Source of the DNA: Candidatus Dadabacteria bacterium
GTDB lineage: Bacteria > Desulfobacterota_D > UBA1144 > Nemesobacterales > UBA2774
NCBI GenBank assembly: GCA_020849425.1
Contig: JADLGH010000057.1
Location: 1 to 52,882 of the forward strand
Length of the DNA: 52,882 nt
Direction of reading: 5' to 3'
Under the pieces are notes generated by a model that saw only the letters and a list, made by a program, of their open reading frames with translations, made no database searches and was not told the DNA's origin. Positions 39,832 through 50,399 of the stretch are shown here, one piece after another. Every line of letters starts with the position of its first letter. Position 1 is the stretch's first letter. Both the position numbers and the translations under genes were made by a program.

Positions 39832-39945
39832 TTCGACCAACGATTTCGAGCGAGCGAGGAATCGGACGCCCTGGACTGATTGCAAGAAAGCATATCCAGT
39901 ACTGCTCGGAAATACCTCAAATCTAAACAGGAGAAATCCATCCTT
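39826..39945 (+). repeat. Full-length 120-bp family copy (R2-C3)
   Basis: TGTCATTTCGACCAACGATTTCGAGCGAGCGAGGAATCGGACGCC...CCAGTACTGCTCGGAAATACC...AAATCCATCC. Confidence 0.8.
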
Positions 39946-39998
39946 TGTCTTTATAAGAAGGGTATGGGGGTTTATTCTTTTATCCGACGGGGCCGGGA

Positions 39999-40229
39999 TC
40001 AGACGACGTTTTCCTTCAGAACGTCCCTGTCCTCGGCCTGGTTCTTTAAAGAGTAGTAAATCCGTTCGAAGTCCTGGCGCGGTATGACGCCTTTCTGGAA
40101 GAGTGCCCCGACGAGGGTCCAGGTAAAGCTCTTGTCGTCTATCTCCACCCCGCTCTTTTTCAGGATGGCCAGTATCGCATCCACGGCCTCCTGAGCCGAG
40201 AACTCCCCGTACTCGTCCCTGAAATTCAT
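39999..40229 (-). CDS. Small hypothetical protein (76 aa)
   Basis: MNFRDEYGEFSAQEAVDAILAILKKSGVEIDDKSFTWTLVGALF...; AGGAGGG RBS and a strong upstream promoter. Confidence 0.7.
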   Translation of the reverse strand: MNFRDEYGEFSAQEAVDAILAILKKSGVEIDDKSFTWTLVGALFQKGVIPRQDFERIYYSLKNQAEDRDVLKENVV

Positions 40230-40277
40230 CACCCGACCCTCCTTTGCATGGCCTTCAGGCATTCTCCCTTGAATTGG

Positions 40278-40306
40278 TTTATATAACGTTTCGATAGTAA
40301 TGTCAA
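40278..40306 (-). promoter_or_regulatory. Near-consensus sigma70 promoter for the 40229 gene
   Basis: Minus strand: TTGACA (40301-40306), 17-bp spacer, TATAAA (40278-40283). Confidence 0.7.
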
Positions 40307-40412
40307 GGAGATAAATATGGGGAAGTACCTTGTTCGGGCTGTAAAACGGGCGGATAAAGGGATAACTTTCCCGATAGCCGCGCGGCCGAAACGTTGTAGA
40401 AGGAGGCCTCTT

Positions 40413-41573
40413 CTACTCGCCCGGCCGCCCGCCCGCCCGGAGCGCATTCAATTCTTCGAGAAGCGCCTCCAGGCTCTCTGTTTCTATTTCGTACTTTTCC
40501 GAAATCCTTCTGAGCTCGCCCGGCGAAAGCTCCGCCGCCCGGGCCGCACCGTTCCCCGTCCCGGCTTCCGGCTCCCATCCCTCGCTCCTCACCTCCAGCC
40601 GCGCGATGTCCCACCTCGAATAATGCCCAAGCGAATCGAACACGGCCTTCACAGCCTTTATCTGGTTCGCGTAACATTCGGCGTATAGTATTGCGTCCTT
40701 CTCGAAACTGGGCTCGGCCAGGTACCTCCCCGCCGGGTTTACTATCGAGCTCCCGCCGCAGGCCCATCCGTAATTTATATGATCGCCGTCCCTTATGTAA
40801 TGCCACTTCTCGGGAAAGTCGTCGGAATCCAGGTACCCGCACCCGCTCAGGACGAACGCCCCCGCCTCGAACGCGTGGACCTTGATCAGCGACTGTAGAT
40901 TGCACATCGCTCCCCCGGGGCTCGTATCCGGGTCGAGGAGGCTGTCGGTCCCCCTCTTCCAGTTCCCCGGCCAGACGGCGACGTGAAAGTCCTCGCCCCT
41001 GTGTATCATGGCCGCCCGCAGCAGCGTCATGTGGTTCTCCCAGCATATGAGCCCGCCGATGCGCCCTATGTCCGTATCGAAAACCCTTATGTCCCTTCCG
41101 TCTCCCTTCCCCCAGTACAGCCTCTCCGTGTAGGTCGGCATCGTCTTCCTGTGCCTTCCCAGCACCTCTCCGTCTTTCCCTATGAAAAGAAGCGTGTTGT
41201 AAACCGTCCTGCTTCCGGGCCTGTCGGCGAGCTCGTTACAGCCCATGACGACGTAAGCGCCGGCGTCCCTGGCCGCCTCACCGAGCGCCCTCGTGTCCTC
41301 GCCCGGTATGGAAATGGAGTTATCCTGGAGGGCTATCATGTAGTCGGTCCACTCGTGGGCCGGCGTTTCGTATCCGACGGTGTAGTAAGCGGGGTACGCC
41401 GGGATGAAGGCTTCGGAGAACGTGACCAGCTCGGCCTTGTTTCTGCCGGCCTCCCTTATCAGGGCGCACGCCTTCTCGACCGTCCTCTCCCTGTCCATGA
41501 AGACAGGCGACGCCTGAACTACGGCTACCTTTACGCTTTCCCGCCCGCCGAGGGGTCTGGTTGTCGCTTCCAT
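40413..41573 (-). CDS. Nitrilase family protein (paralogue 2)
   Basis: FSEAFIPAYPAYY; HRKTMPTYTERLYWGKGDG; GGLICWENHMTLLRAAM: nitrilase catalytic motifs. Confidence 0.93.
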   Translation of the reverse strand: MEATTRPLGGRESVKVAVVQASPVFMDRERTVEKACALIREAGRNKAELVTFSEAFIPAYPAYYTVGYETPAHEWTDYMIALQDNSISIPGEDTRALGEAARDAGAYVVMGCNELADRPGSRTVYNTLLFIGKDGEVLGRHRKTMPTYTERLYWGKGDGRDIRVFDTDIGRIGGLICWENHMTLLRAAMIHRGEDFHVAVWPGNWKRGTDSLLDPDTSPGGAMCNLQSLIKVHAFEAGAFVLSGCGYLDSDDFPEKWHYIRDGDHINYGWACGGSSIVNPAGRYLAEPSFEKDAILYAECYANQIKAVKAVFDSLGHYSRWDIARLEVRSEGWEPEAGTGNGAARAAELSPGELRRISEKYEIETESLEALLEELNALRAGGRPGE

Positions 41574-41583
41574 TCCATGCTCC

Positions 41584-41979
41584 TCACGGTGTGACTATCG
41601 TGCCGCCCGGAGGGCCGCCCTGTCCCGACATCTGCTCCTGGGTCTTGAGAGCCCTTTTCTCGATGAGGCTTAAAAGCTTGTTCTTGAAGTCCTCTTCGTA
41701 GGCGCATACCGAAGGTATTATATACCCGAGAAGGGCGATCTGAAGAAAGTACTCCGTATTGGCCCTCAGGTAATCGTCCTCCAGCTTGTTGCCGTAAACC
41801 TGCGACAGGTTCGTATATATGTTGTGCCCGAGCTCGCCCGAAACCTCCGTTATGCTCTTGAGCCCGCCCGACTGCTGGTGATACGAAACGCCCAGGTTAA
41901 AGGCCATGAGTATAGAGCTCTGGAGCTGGGTCAGCTCCTGCATCTGTCCCGCTCCCTGCGGGTTTCCCTCGTCAGACAT
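41584..41979 (-). CDS. Hypothetical protein (131 aa)
   Basis: Complete ORF with RBS (ggaggga upstream of ATG); no family recognised. Confidence 0.7.
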   Translation of the reverse strand: MSDEGNPQGAGQMQELTQLQSSILMAFNLGVSYHQQSGGLKSITEVSGELGHNIYTNLSQVYGNKLEDDYLRANTEYFLQIALLGYIIPSVCAYEEDFKNKLLSLIEKRALKTQEQMSGQGGPPGGTIVTP

Positions 41980-42118
41980 ATATCTCCCTCCTTGAATTTT
42001 GAGCTTATTCTAACACATATCGGGTTTAAAGCCGAAGGCCGCCGCCCCGCCGGCGTCTTTTTTTATTTGCGCCGGGATTTTCAAAGGTGTAAAAGTATAG
42101 ATAAACGGAGGTAAGTCC

Positions 42119-43810
42119 ATGGTCATGTCAGAGGGCGGCCGTCTCGTCGCGAGAACGCTTCACGAGCTCGGCGTAACCGATATATTCTCACTCGCCGGGG
42201 GGCACATCAACCCCGTCTACAGGGCCTGTCCCGATTTCGGCATAAGGATAATCGACACGCGGCACGAGCAGGGGGCGTCCATGGCCGCCGACGCCTACGG
42301 AAGAGCGGGCCGAAGGCCGGGGGTCTGCCTCGTCACGGCGGGGCCCGGCTTCACGAACACCCTCACGGGCATGGCGGCGTCCCGTCTCGCGAACTCGCCG
42401 CTCCTCGTAATATCCGGCAGGTCGGGCGTCGAGGAAAATGACAGGCTGTCGCTCCAGGAGATAGACCAGGAGGGCATGGCGGCCCACGTCGCCAAGTGGG
42501 CGAAGACGGTCTACGACACGCGGCGCATCCCCGAGTACGTCTCGAACGCCTTCAGGATAGCGTCCTCGGGGAGGCCGGGGCCGGTATATCTCGGCATGTC
42601 CTACGAAGTCCTCTATCCTTCATGTTCCGAAGAAGAAATAATTTCCTACGACACTTCCATCCACTCCGTAAGAACGAGGCCCTCCGAGGACGCCGCGGCC
42701 GGCCTCGCGCGCCTCCTCGCCACGGCCGAAAGGCCCGTTGCCATAGCCGGGAGCGGCGCGTGGTACTCCCGTGCCGAGGAGGACCTACGCCTCTTTTTAG
42801 AAGCCGCCCCCATGCCGCTTTTTACGCTCAACGCCGGGCGTGGAATAATCCCCGACGGCGGGCCGCTTTCCTTCGGGGCGGCAGGCCCCTCGGCCCCGAA
42901 CGGCTTTCGCGAAATCACGCAGTCGGCCGACCTCGTCATCCTCATGGGCGTTCGGCTCTCGATATACATCGGCTTCGGGCGGACGTTGAACCCCGAAGCG
43001 AAGATAGCCCAGATAGACATCGACCCGGGAGAGATAGGCAGGAACCGCCCCGCCGACCTCGGCATCGTCTCCGACCTCGGCGGCGCGCTCTCTGCGGTAA
43101 CGGGATATCTCCGCGAAAACGATATAAGGCCCGACTACTCGGGCTGGGTGAGCGACTGCAGGACGGTAAGGGATAAAAGACTGAAGGAATCGGAGCCGCT
43201 CAGGCTCCCGAAATCCCCGATGCACCCGGTCGCAATCGCCGCCGCCGTCGAGGACGTCCTCGGCCCGGACGGCACGCTGGTCGTCGATGGCGGCGATACG
43301 CAGGCGTGGGTGGACGGTCACGTCCGCGTCAGGCGTCCCGGCGGCTACATCAAGTGCGGCCCACTCGGGTGCATGGGCGTCGGCGTGCCGTTCGCCATCG
43401 GTGCGAAGGCCGCCCGGCCCGGCAGCCCCGTCGCGCTCATAACCGGCGACGGCGCAATGGGGATGAACTTCATGGAGTTCGACACGGCCTTACGGCATAA
43501 TCTGCCGTTCGTCGCCGTCGTCTGCAACGACGCCGCCTGGGGGATGACGAAGCACCAGATCGAGATAACATACGGCGAGGGGGCGAAAGCCCCGGGCGTC
43601 GAGCTCGGCCGAACGCCCTTTCACGAAATCCTGAAAGCGCTCGGAGGCCACGGAGAATTCGTCGAAAATCCCGAAGGCCTCGCGCCCGCGCTCGAAAGGG
43701 CGTTCGCTTCGGGGAAACCCGCGCTCGTAAACGTCGTCTCCGACCCCGGCGCCGTAAGCGGCGCGACCCGCGCGATTACCGAAATGATGATGTCCGCGAA
43801 TAAAAGATAG
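42119..43810 (+). CDS. Thiamine-pyrophosphate-dependent enzyme (acetolactate synthase / 2-hydroxyacyl-CoA lyase superfamily)
   Basis: DTRHEQGASMAADAYGRAGRRPGVCLVTAGPGFTNTLTGMA; C-terminal TPP motif GDGAMGMNFMEFDTALRHNLPFVAVVCNDAAWGM. Confidence 0.93.
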   Translation: MVMSEGGRLVARTLHELGVTDIFSLAGGHINPVYRACPDFGIRIIDTRHEQGASMAADAYGRAGRRPGVCLVTAGPGFTNTLTGMAASRLANSPLLVISGRSGVEENDRLSLQEIDQEGMAAHVAKWAKTVYDTRRIPEYVSNAFRIASSGRPGPVYLGMSYEVLYPSCSEEEIISYDTSIHSVRTRPSEDAAAGLARLLATAERPVAIAGSGAWYSRAEEDLRLFLEAAPMPLFTLNAGRGIIPDGGPLSFGAAGPSAPNGFREITQSADLVILMGVRLSIYIGFGRTLNPEAKIAQIDIDPGEIGRNRPADLGIVSDLGGALSAVTGYLRENDIRPDYSGWVSDCRTVRDKRLKESEPLRLPKSPMHPVAIAAAVEDVLGPDGTLVVDGGDTQAWVDGHVRVRRPGGYIKCGPLGCMGVGVPFAIGAKAARPGSPVALITGDGAMGMNFMEFDTALRHNLPFVAVVCNDAAWGMTKHQIEITYGEGAKAPGVELGRTPFHEILKALGGHGEFVENPEGLAPALERAFASGKPALVNVVSDPGAVSGATRAITEMMMSANKR

Positions 43811-43828
43811 CCCGGGCGGCGGGACCGC

Positions 43829-45622
43829 TCAGGTCTTAAGGACCGCGAGGAAGGCTTCCTGCGGTATCTCTATCTTCCCGATCTGCTTAAGGCGCTTCTT
43901 TCCTTCCTTCTGCTTTTCGAGGAGCTTCCTCTTTCTCGTGACGTCCCCGCCGTAGCACTTCGCCGTAACGTCCTTTCTCACGGCCTTTACGGATTCGCGG
44001 GCGACGATCCTGTTCCCGATCGCGGCCTGTATCACGACCTCGTAGAGCTGCCTCGGTATAAGGCTCCTTAGCTTCGCGATAAGCTCCCTTCCCCTCTCGA
44101 ACGCCTTCTCCTTGTGGACGATTATCGAGAGCGCGTCCACCGGGTCGCCGTTCACGAGAACATCGAGCTTGATGAGGCTTGACTGCAGGTACCCGATGGG
44201 CTCGTAGTCCATCGACGCATACCCGCGCGTGGCCGACTTCAGCTTGTCGTAAAAATCGAACACTATCTCGGAAAGCGGTATCTCGTACTCGATGATGACC
44301 CTGTCCTGCGTTATATACCTTATATCCTTCTGTATGCCGCGTTTCTTTATGCAGAGGTCGAATATCGCCCCCAGGTAGGTATTCGGCGTATGTATCGATA
44401 TCTTTACGTAGGGCTCCTCGATCATCTCCGTCTTGTCGGGCGTCGGGAGCTCGCTCGGATTGTTGACGTACGTAACCTCTCCCTTCTTGCTTGTCGCCCT
44501 GTAGACGACTGTCGGCGCGGTCGTTATGAGCTCCAGCTGAAACTCTCTTTCAAGCCTTTCTTTTACGATCTCTAAATGCAGGAGCCCGAGGAACCCGCAC
44601 CTGAATCCGAACCCGAGCGCAATCGACGTCTCCGGCTCGTATACGAGCGACGAGTCGTTAAGGCCCAGCTTTTCGAGAGCCTCCCTCAGCTTGTCGTAGT
44701 CCCCGGGGTCTATAGGGTAAAGCCCGCTGAACACCATCGGCTTCATCACCCTGAATCCCGCTAGCGGCTTCCCGGTGGGCCGCGCCGCGCTCGTTATCGT
44801 GTCGCCGACCTTGGCCTCGCTTATGTCCTTTATCGACGCCGACACGAACCCGACCTCGCCGGTCCCGAGCTCTTCCACCTCGACGGCCATCGCCGAGAAC
44901 ACCCCGAGCTTCTTCACCTCGAAGGTCTTCCCCGTGGACATGAACTTTATCTCCTCGCCGAGCCTCATCTTCCCCTCGTACACCCTTATCAGCATCACGA
45001 CGCCCTGGTACGAGTCGAACCAGCTGTCGAATATGAGGGACTTCAGCGGCAGGCCCGACTTGTCCTCGGGAGGGGGTATCCTCTTCACTATCGCTTCCAG
45101 GATATCCTTGGTCCCCGTCCCGGCCTTCGCGCTGGCCGGTATCGCGTCCTCGGCGCTTATTCCTATAACGTCCTCTATTTCTTTCTTGACCCTCTCCGGG
45201 TCGGCCGAGGGGAGGTCTATCTTGTTTATGACCGGTATCAGCTCCAGCCCCTCGTCGGCGGCGAGGTATGCGTTCGCCACTGTCTGTGCTTCGACGCCCT
45301 GCGACGCGTCCACGACCAGGAGCGCCCCCTCGCACGCCATCAGGCTCCTCGACACTTCGTAGCTGAAATCCACGTGCCCGGGGGTGTCTATGAGGTTAAA
45401 CTCGTACCTTATTCCGTCGTCGGCCGTGTAATAGATCCTCACGGCCTGCGCCTTGATCGTTATGCCCCTTTCCCTTTCGAGGTCCATCTTGTCGAGGAAC
45501 TGCTCGGTCTTCTCCCGCTCGGACAGCGTCCCCGTGAATTCGAGCAGCCTGTCCGCGAGCGTGGATTTCCCGTGGTCCACGTGCGCAATAATAGAAAAAT
45601 TCCTTATGTATCTGGGTTCCAT
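43829..45622 (-). CDS. lepA: Elongation factor 4
   Basis: [42 protein letters not shown]-terminal [42 protein letters not shown]. Confidence 0.98.
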   Translation of the reverse strand: MEPRYIRNFSIIAHVDHGKSTLADRLLEFTGTLSEREKTEQFLDKMDLERERGITIKAQAVRIYYTADDGIRYEFNLIDTPGHVDFSYEVSRSLMACEGALLVVDASQGVEAQTVANAYLAADEGLELIPVINKIDLPSADPERVKKEIEDVIGISAEDAIPASAKAGTGTKDILEAIVKRIPPPEDKSGLPLKSLIFDSWFDSYQGVVMLIRVYEGKMRLGEEIKFMSTGKTFEVKKLGVFSAMAVEVEELGTGEVGFVSASIKDISEAKVGDTITSAARPTGKPLAGFRVMKPMVFSGLYPIDPGDYDKLREALEKLGLNDSSLVYEPETSIALGFGFRCGFLGLLHLEIVKERLEREFQLELITTAPTVVYRATSKKGEVTYVNNPSELPTPDKTEMIEEPYVKISIHTPNTYLGAIFDLCIKKRGIQKDIRYITQDRVIIEYEIPLSEIVFDFYDKLKSATRGYASMDYEPIGYLQSSLIKLDVLVNGDPVDALSIIVHKEKAFERGRELIAKLRSLIPRQLYEVVIQAAIGNRIVARESVKAVRKDVTAKCYGGDVTRKRKLLEKQKEGKKRLKQIGKIEIPQEAFLAVLKT

Positions 45623-45770
45623 AAAATTGAGCTGAGAACAGCCGCCTCTCGCGGCGGAAAAGAGCTAGTATATAGGAAAAAGGAGCATATTCAACCGGGG
45701 GATGGAAATGCCGGCGGGGTCTGCGCCCGGCGCCGTGGCCGCCCGCCCTTTCAGGAGTGCGGTCGGGGTA

Positions 45771-48700
45771 TCAATGCCCCCCGCCAAGGACCTCGTACAA
45801 CACCCTGCTCAGCTCCTCTATGCTGTAGGGCTTCGTAACCACGCCCTTAAATCCATACTCGTCGGACTTCGCCATGACGGGGTCGTTCGAATAGCCGCTC
45901 GAAACTATGGCCCTTACCCCGGGGTCCATTTCCAGAAGCCTCGCGAACGCCTCCTTCCCTCCCATGCCCCCCGGCACTGTAAGGTCGAACATAACGGCGT
46001 CGAAGGGCTCTCCCGCCTCTTTGGCTTCCAGGTATTTCGTTATTGCCTCCTGCCCGTCCGCCGCCGCTTCGACCCTGTACCCGAGGCGCTTCATCATATC
46101 CCCGGCCACCTGCCTCACCGTCTCCTCGTCGTCCATTACGAGGATCTTTCCCTCCCCGTTCCTGATGCCGCTTTCGCCGTCCATGAGCGCGGCCTTTCCG
46201 GCCGCCGCCGGCAGGTCTACGTCGAACTTCGTCCCCACCCCGATCTCCGACTCCACTTCGATCCGCCCGCCGTGGTTTTTCACTATCGAATACACGGTCG
46301 CGAGGCCGAGCCCGCTTCCCTTCTGCTTCGTCGTAAAGTAGGGGTCGAATATCTTCTCCACGAGATCGTCCGTCATGCCGATCCCGCTGTCGGCGATGGA
46401 TATCTTTATGTGCTTGCCGTCCTCGCCGCCGTCCGGCCCTTTCCGGCCCGTGTTCGCGGCGCTTACGGTTATGACTCCGCCGTCCGGCATGGCCTGGTCC
46501 GAGTTTATAACGAGGTTATGTATAACCTGGCTTATCTGCCCCCCGTCCACTTCCGCCGGCCAGAGGTCGTCGGCTATATCGAAGTCGCATCTCACCTTCG
46601 ACCCGCTCACCGCGAACGAGGCCGTGTCCCTTATGAAGTCCCCCAGGGTATGCACGTACTCCTTCACGGGGGCCCCGCCCTTCGAGAACGTCAGGAGCTG
46701 CGAGGTGAGGTCCCTCGCCCGCGCGGATGCGTTCTCCGCCTCCGTAAGCCTCGTGAATATCCTGTCCGAGGGCTTTAAATGCATCTTCGAGATCGAGATA
46801 TTCCCCAGTATTACGGTAAGCAGGTTATTGAAGTCGTGGGCTATCCCGCCCGCGAGAACGCCAAGGGATTCCAGCTTCTCCGCCTTGAAAAGCTCGTCCT
46901 CGTATCTCTTCCTGTCGGTTATGTCCCTCAGCACCCCTACGTACCTGAGCTCCCCGGCCGCGGTTTCGAACGCCCTTCCCGAGCTTTCGAGCCATCTCCA
47001 CGTCCCGTTCCTGTGCCTGTATCTGAATACCGTCTTTCCGGGAGAGCGCGTGCTTATTATCCTGCTGAATTCTTTCATCGTGTTCGGGGTGTCGTCCGAA
47101 TGGACGTTTCCGAACATACTCTTTCCGAGCAGCTCGTCCGGGTCGTAGCCGAGCGATTCCCCGAAGTTGGGGCTCAGGTAAAGGAATTCCCCTTCCTCGC
47201 TCGATTCCACTATTATGTCGTAATTATTCTCGACGAGCGTTCTGTATCTCTCCGCGCTTTCGAGCAGCAGGTCCTCGGCCTTTTTAAGGTCGGTTATGTC
47301 TATCATTATCCCCTTGAGGCTGACGGCCTTCCCGTCCTCGACGCCGACGCTGACTATATCCCGCACCCACACGACCCTCTCGTCGGCCGCGATCATCCTG
47401 TATTCGACTACGTGGTCCCTGAGCGATTCCGTCGAAGCCCTGCAGTAATTCACCACCCTCTCGCGGTCCTCCGGATGGAGCTTCTCGGTCCAGAATTTAT
47501 CGTTCCCGAGCCACTCCTCTGCGGTGTATCCGAGTATGCGCTCGGCCTGCCTGCTTACGAACGTGAACCTGAAGGACCCCGGCTCGGCCTCCCAGACTAT
47601 ACCCTCGACCGTATTGACGAGGTTCTCGTACTGCTGCTGTGATTGGAGGAATGCTATTTCCGCCTTCTTCCGCTCGGTCATGTCCTCGACGACCGACATC
47701 CCGCCGATTATGTTCCCCGATGCGTCGCGGAGCGGGGCGGTCGAAACCATTATGTAAAGCGAGACATCCCCCGTCGTAGACCTGTAAAATCCCTCCCTGC
47801 CGGCGCTTTCGCCGCGTACGGCCTTCTCGTGTATCTCGTTGAACGACTTGTCGATGAGGTCGTTTACATCGAGCCCGATTATCTTCTCCCTGGAAGACTT
47901 CATTATCTCCGCGTGGCGCTCGTTGGTGTGCGTGATGACGAGGTCCTTGCCGTATGTGTATACGCCCACGGGGGTCTGCTCGAAAAGGGTCCTGTATCTT
48001 TCCTCCGATTCCTTGAGCGCCTCCGCCTGCCTCGCGTTGTTGACCGCTATTTCTATCTGCGAGGCTATGAGCTTAAGAAGGTTGAGCTCTTCCTCGTCGA
48101 AGGCGTTCGTTCCGAGCGAATTGATATTGATGCAGCCTATGGTCTTCCCCATGTACTTTATGGGCATCGAGGCATAGCTCTTGGTGCCGGCCTCCCTCCC
48201 CGCCGCCCCGATAACCGTATCGTTTTCTACGTCCGGGCAATATATATCCTCCCCCTCGATTATCGTCTTCCACGTAAAGCCCAGGGGGTGGGGTATCCTC
48301 TTCATCTTCTCCGTGAACCACTCCGGGTAGCCGCAGTGGGCCTTGATCACCGCTTCGTTTCCCTCAGCGAAATAGATGGATATGAAGTCCGTTCCCTCGA
48401 TGCTCCGGTGCATGGTATCGACAGCGTTTTCCATGACCTGCTCCAGGTTTATCGAGCTGTGAACGCTTCTGGTTATTGCGCTCAATATCTCCTCGTACTT
48501 CTTTTTCTTCGACAGCTCGCCGAGCTTCTGTTTTATATCCTCCTCGGATTTCCTGAGCGCTTCGGCCTGCCTTGCGTTGTTTACCGCCACTTCGAGCTGC
48601 CTCGCCACTATCTGCAGCATGTCGAGGTCTTCGACGGAGAATGCGTCCTTTTCCTGTGAATGTATGTGTATGCATCCGACGGTCCGGTTGTCGGACCATA

Positions 48701-50399
48701 TGGGCATCGACAGATAGCTCTTCGTCCCGAATTCCCTTCCGGCCGGGCCGATCGCCTCGTCGAGATCCGTGTCGGGCACGTATCTCGCGCTCCCGTCGAG
48801 AATCGTTTTCCACGTGGCCCCGACGGGATATGGGATACTCCTGACCCTCTTCACGTACCAGTCCGCATGTCCCCTGTTGGCCTTCATAACGGCGTCCGCG
48901 CCTTCCACCATGAAAATTACGACGTTCGCCGCCCCCTCCACGTTCCTGTTGAGGGCGTCTGCGGCGTTGTCGAAAACATTCCCGAGGTCGAGCGACCTGT
49001 GAACGCTTTCCGTTACCGCCCTTATGATCGATTCGTACCTGCTCTTTCTCGACAGCTGCTCGACGTGCTGCTTAAGCTCCTCCTCCGTCTTTTTGAGGTC
49101 GGTCACGTCTATCACGTTCGCGACAAACACGCGGAGCCCCTTATAGTTCGACAGCTGGATATACGCCTCGACCGGGTACCCGGCGCCGTCCTTCCGTCTG
49201 TGGACGCACGTGAACCTCATCTTCTCCCTTCCGCCGTGAACGAGAGGTTCCAGCTTCCTGAAAAAATCCGGCGTAAGGCCGGGGTTCAAATCCTCCGGGG
49301 TCATCCTGCTCAATTCCTCGCGCGTATACCCCAGGTTATCCCGCGCCCCTTTATTGACCTGGAGGAACCTGAAAGTCCCGGCGTCGAATATGTATATCTC
49401 GTTAATGGCTTCTTCGAGTATCTCGGCGAAGTGGGTGACCATCTCCCGTGCGCCCGTTCTTTCTATCGCTATCATCGCGAGCCTTACCGCCGTATCGACG
49501 AGGACCGTCTCCCCCGCGGCAGGCGAGCGCGGCTCCCTGTAATACATCGCGAACGTTCCGAGGACTTTGTCTTCGGATGACATAATCGGTATCGACCAGC
49601 ACGCGCGGAGCGAATGTTCGAGGGCAAGGCGCCGGTAGTCGTCCCAGAGAGTGTCTTCGGCTATGTCGGTCACTATAACCGGCTCTTTTCTGTATGCGGC
49701 GGTGCCGCACGAGCCCGTTGCGGGCCCTATCTCCGAGCCGTCGATGGCTCTCACGTATTCTTCCGGGAGGCTCGGGGCCGCACCGTGCCTGAGGCGCTTC
49801 CCGCTTTCGTCTATAATCAGGAACGAGCAGAGCATTCCGTTTGCCAGGCCCTCTATCTCGCTGCATATGAGCTCCAGCGTTCGGTAAAGCGGGTCGTTTC
49901 CGGCCATGCTCTCGAACACCTTCTTTTCCATGCTCAGCATCGAGAGGGCCAGTTTTTGCTCCGTTATGTCTTCGCCCGCGATCCTGGTGAATACCTGTCC
50001 GCTATCGGTTCGGACGGTCCTGGCGTTTTCCCTCACCCATATAACGCTCCCGTCCTTCCTGATATTTCTGGCCTCCCACCTGTACTCGACTCCGTGGTTT
50101 TCGAAGGAAGCCCCGAGCCTCTCCGCCGCCCTTTCCCTGTCGTCCGGGTGAAATATGTCCAGTATCGGTTTCCCGGCGAGCTCTTCCTCCGAAAAGCCGA
50201 GGCCCCCCGGGGCGGAATTCATGCCGACGATTATTCCGTGGCCGTCTACCGTGACGTGCATTAACGAGCCGAATTCGTAAGAGGGTTCGGAGGAGGGGTC
50301 CTTATCGGCATGGAATTCCTTCCCGGGAGGAGTCTCTCCCGCCGCCGGTCCCGAAGATGAAGCCGGCTTTCCCGGCCGCTCTGTAAAGGGTTTCCTCAT
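45771..50399 (-). CDS. Hybrid sensor histidine kinase (multiple PAS/GAF, HisKA-type, HATPase, C-terminal REC), 1542 aa
   Basis: Repeated PAS/PAC signatures; tandem GAF pair; GVLAGGIAHDFNNLLTVILGNI H-box; DSGIGM...IFDPYFTTKQKGSGLGLATV; receiver ILVMDDEETVRQVA...VMFDLTVPGGMGGKEA. No obvious TM segment. Confidence 0.94.
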   Translation of the reverse strand: MRKPFTERPGKPASSSGPAAGETPPGKEFHADKDPSSEPSYEFGSLMHVTVDGHGIIVGMNSAPGGLGFSEEELAGKPILDIFHPDDRERAAERLGASFENHGVEYRWEARNIRKDGSVIWVRENARTVRTDSGQVFTRIAGEDITEQKLALSMLSMEKKVFESMAGNDPLYRTLELICSEIEGLANGMLCSFLIIDESGKRLRHGAAPSLPEEYVRAIDGSEIGPATGSCGTAAYRKEPVIVTDIAEDTLWDDYRRLALEHSLRACWSIPIMSSEDKVLGTFAMYYREPRSPAAGETVLVDTAVRLAMIAIERTGAREMVTHFAEILEEAINEIYIFDAGTFRFLQVNKGARDNLGYTREELSRMTPEDLNPGLTPDFFRKLEPLVHGGREKMRFTCVHRRKDGAGYPVEAYIQLSNYKGLRVFVANVIDVTDLKKTEEELKQHVEQLSRKSRYESIIRAVTESVHRSLDLGNVFDNAADALNRNVEGAANVVIFMVEGADAVMKANRGHADWYVKRVRSIPYPVGATWKTILDGSARYVPDTDLDEAIGPAGREFGTKSYLSMPIWSDNRTVGCIHIHSQEKDAFSVEDLDMLQIVARQLEVAVNNARQAEALRKSEEDIKQKLGELSKKKKYEEILSAITRSVHSSINLEQVMENAVDTMHRSIEGTDFISIYFAEGNEAVIKAHCGYPEWFTEKMKRIPHPLGFTWKTIIEGEDIYCPDVENDTVIGAAGREAGTKSYASMPIKYMGKTIGCININSLGTNAFDEEELNLLKLIASQIEIAVNNARQAEALKESEERYRTLFEQTPVGVYTYGKDLVITHTNERHAEIMKSSREKIIGLDVNDLIDKSFNEIHEKAVRGESAGREGFYRSTTGDVSLYIMVSTAPLRDASGNIIGGMSVVEDMTERKKAEIAFLQSQQQYENLVNTVEGIVWEAEPGSFRFTFVSRQAERILGYTAEEWLGNDKFWTEKLHPEDRERVVNYCRASTESLRDHVVEYRMIAADERVVWVRDIVSVGVEDGKAVSLKGIMIDITDLKKAEDLLLESAERYRTLVENNYDIIVESSEEGEFLYLSPNFGESLGYDPDELLGKSMFGNVHSDDTPNTMKEFSRIISTRSPGKTVFRYRHRNGTWRWLESSGRAFETAAGELRYVGVLRDITDRKRYEDELFKAEKLESLGVLAGGIAHDFNNLLTVILGNISISKMHLKPSDRIFTRLTEAENASARARDLTSQLLTFSKGGAPVKEYVHTLGDFIRDTASFAVSGSKVRCDFDIADDLWPAEVDGGQISQVIHNLVINSDQAMPDGGVITVSAANTGRKGPDGGEDGKHIKISIADSGIGMTDDLVEKIFDPYFTTKQKGSGLGLATVYSIVKNHGGRIEVESEIGVGTKFDVDLPAAAGKAALMDGESGIRNGEGKILVMDDEETVRQVAGDMMKRLGYRVEAAADGQEAITKYLEAKEAGEPFDAVMFDLTVPGGMGGKEAFARLLEMDPGVRAIVSSGYSNDPVMAKSDEYGFKGVVTKPYSIEELSRVLYEVLGGGH

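Noticed and set aside
39408-39945. Possible CRISPR array in the repeat island
   Set aside because: Units are long, diverged, joined by conserved linkers, with no uniform repeat/unique-spacer periodicity and no cas genes in the window.
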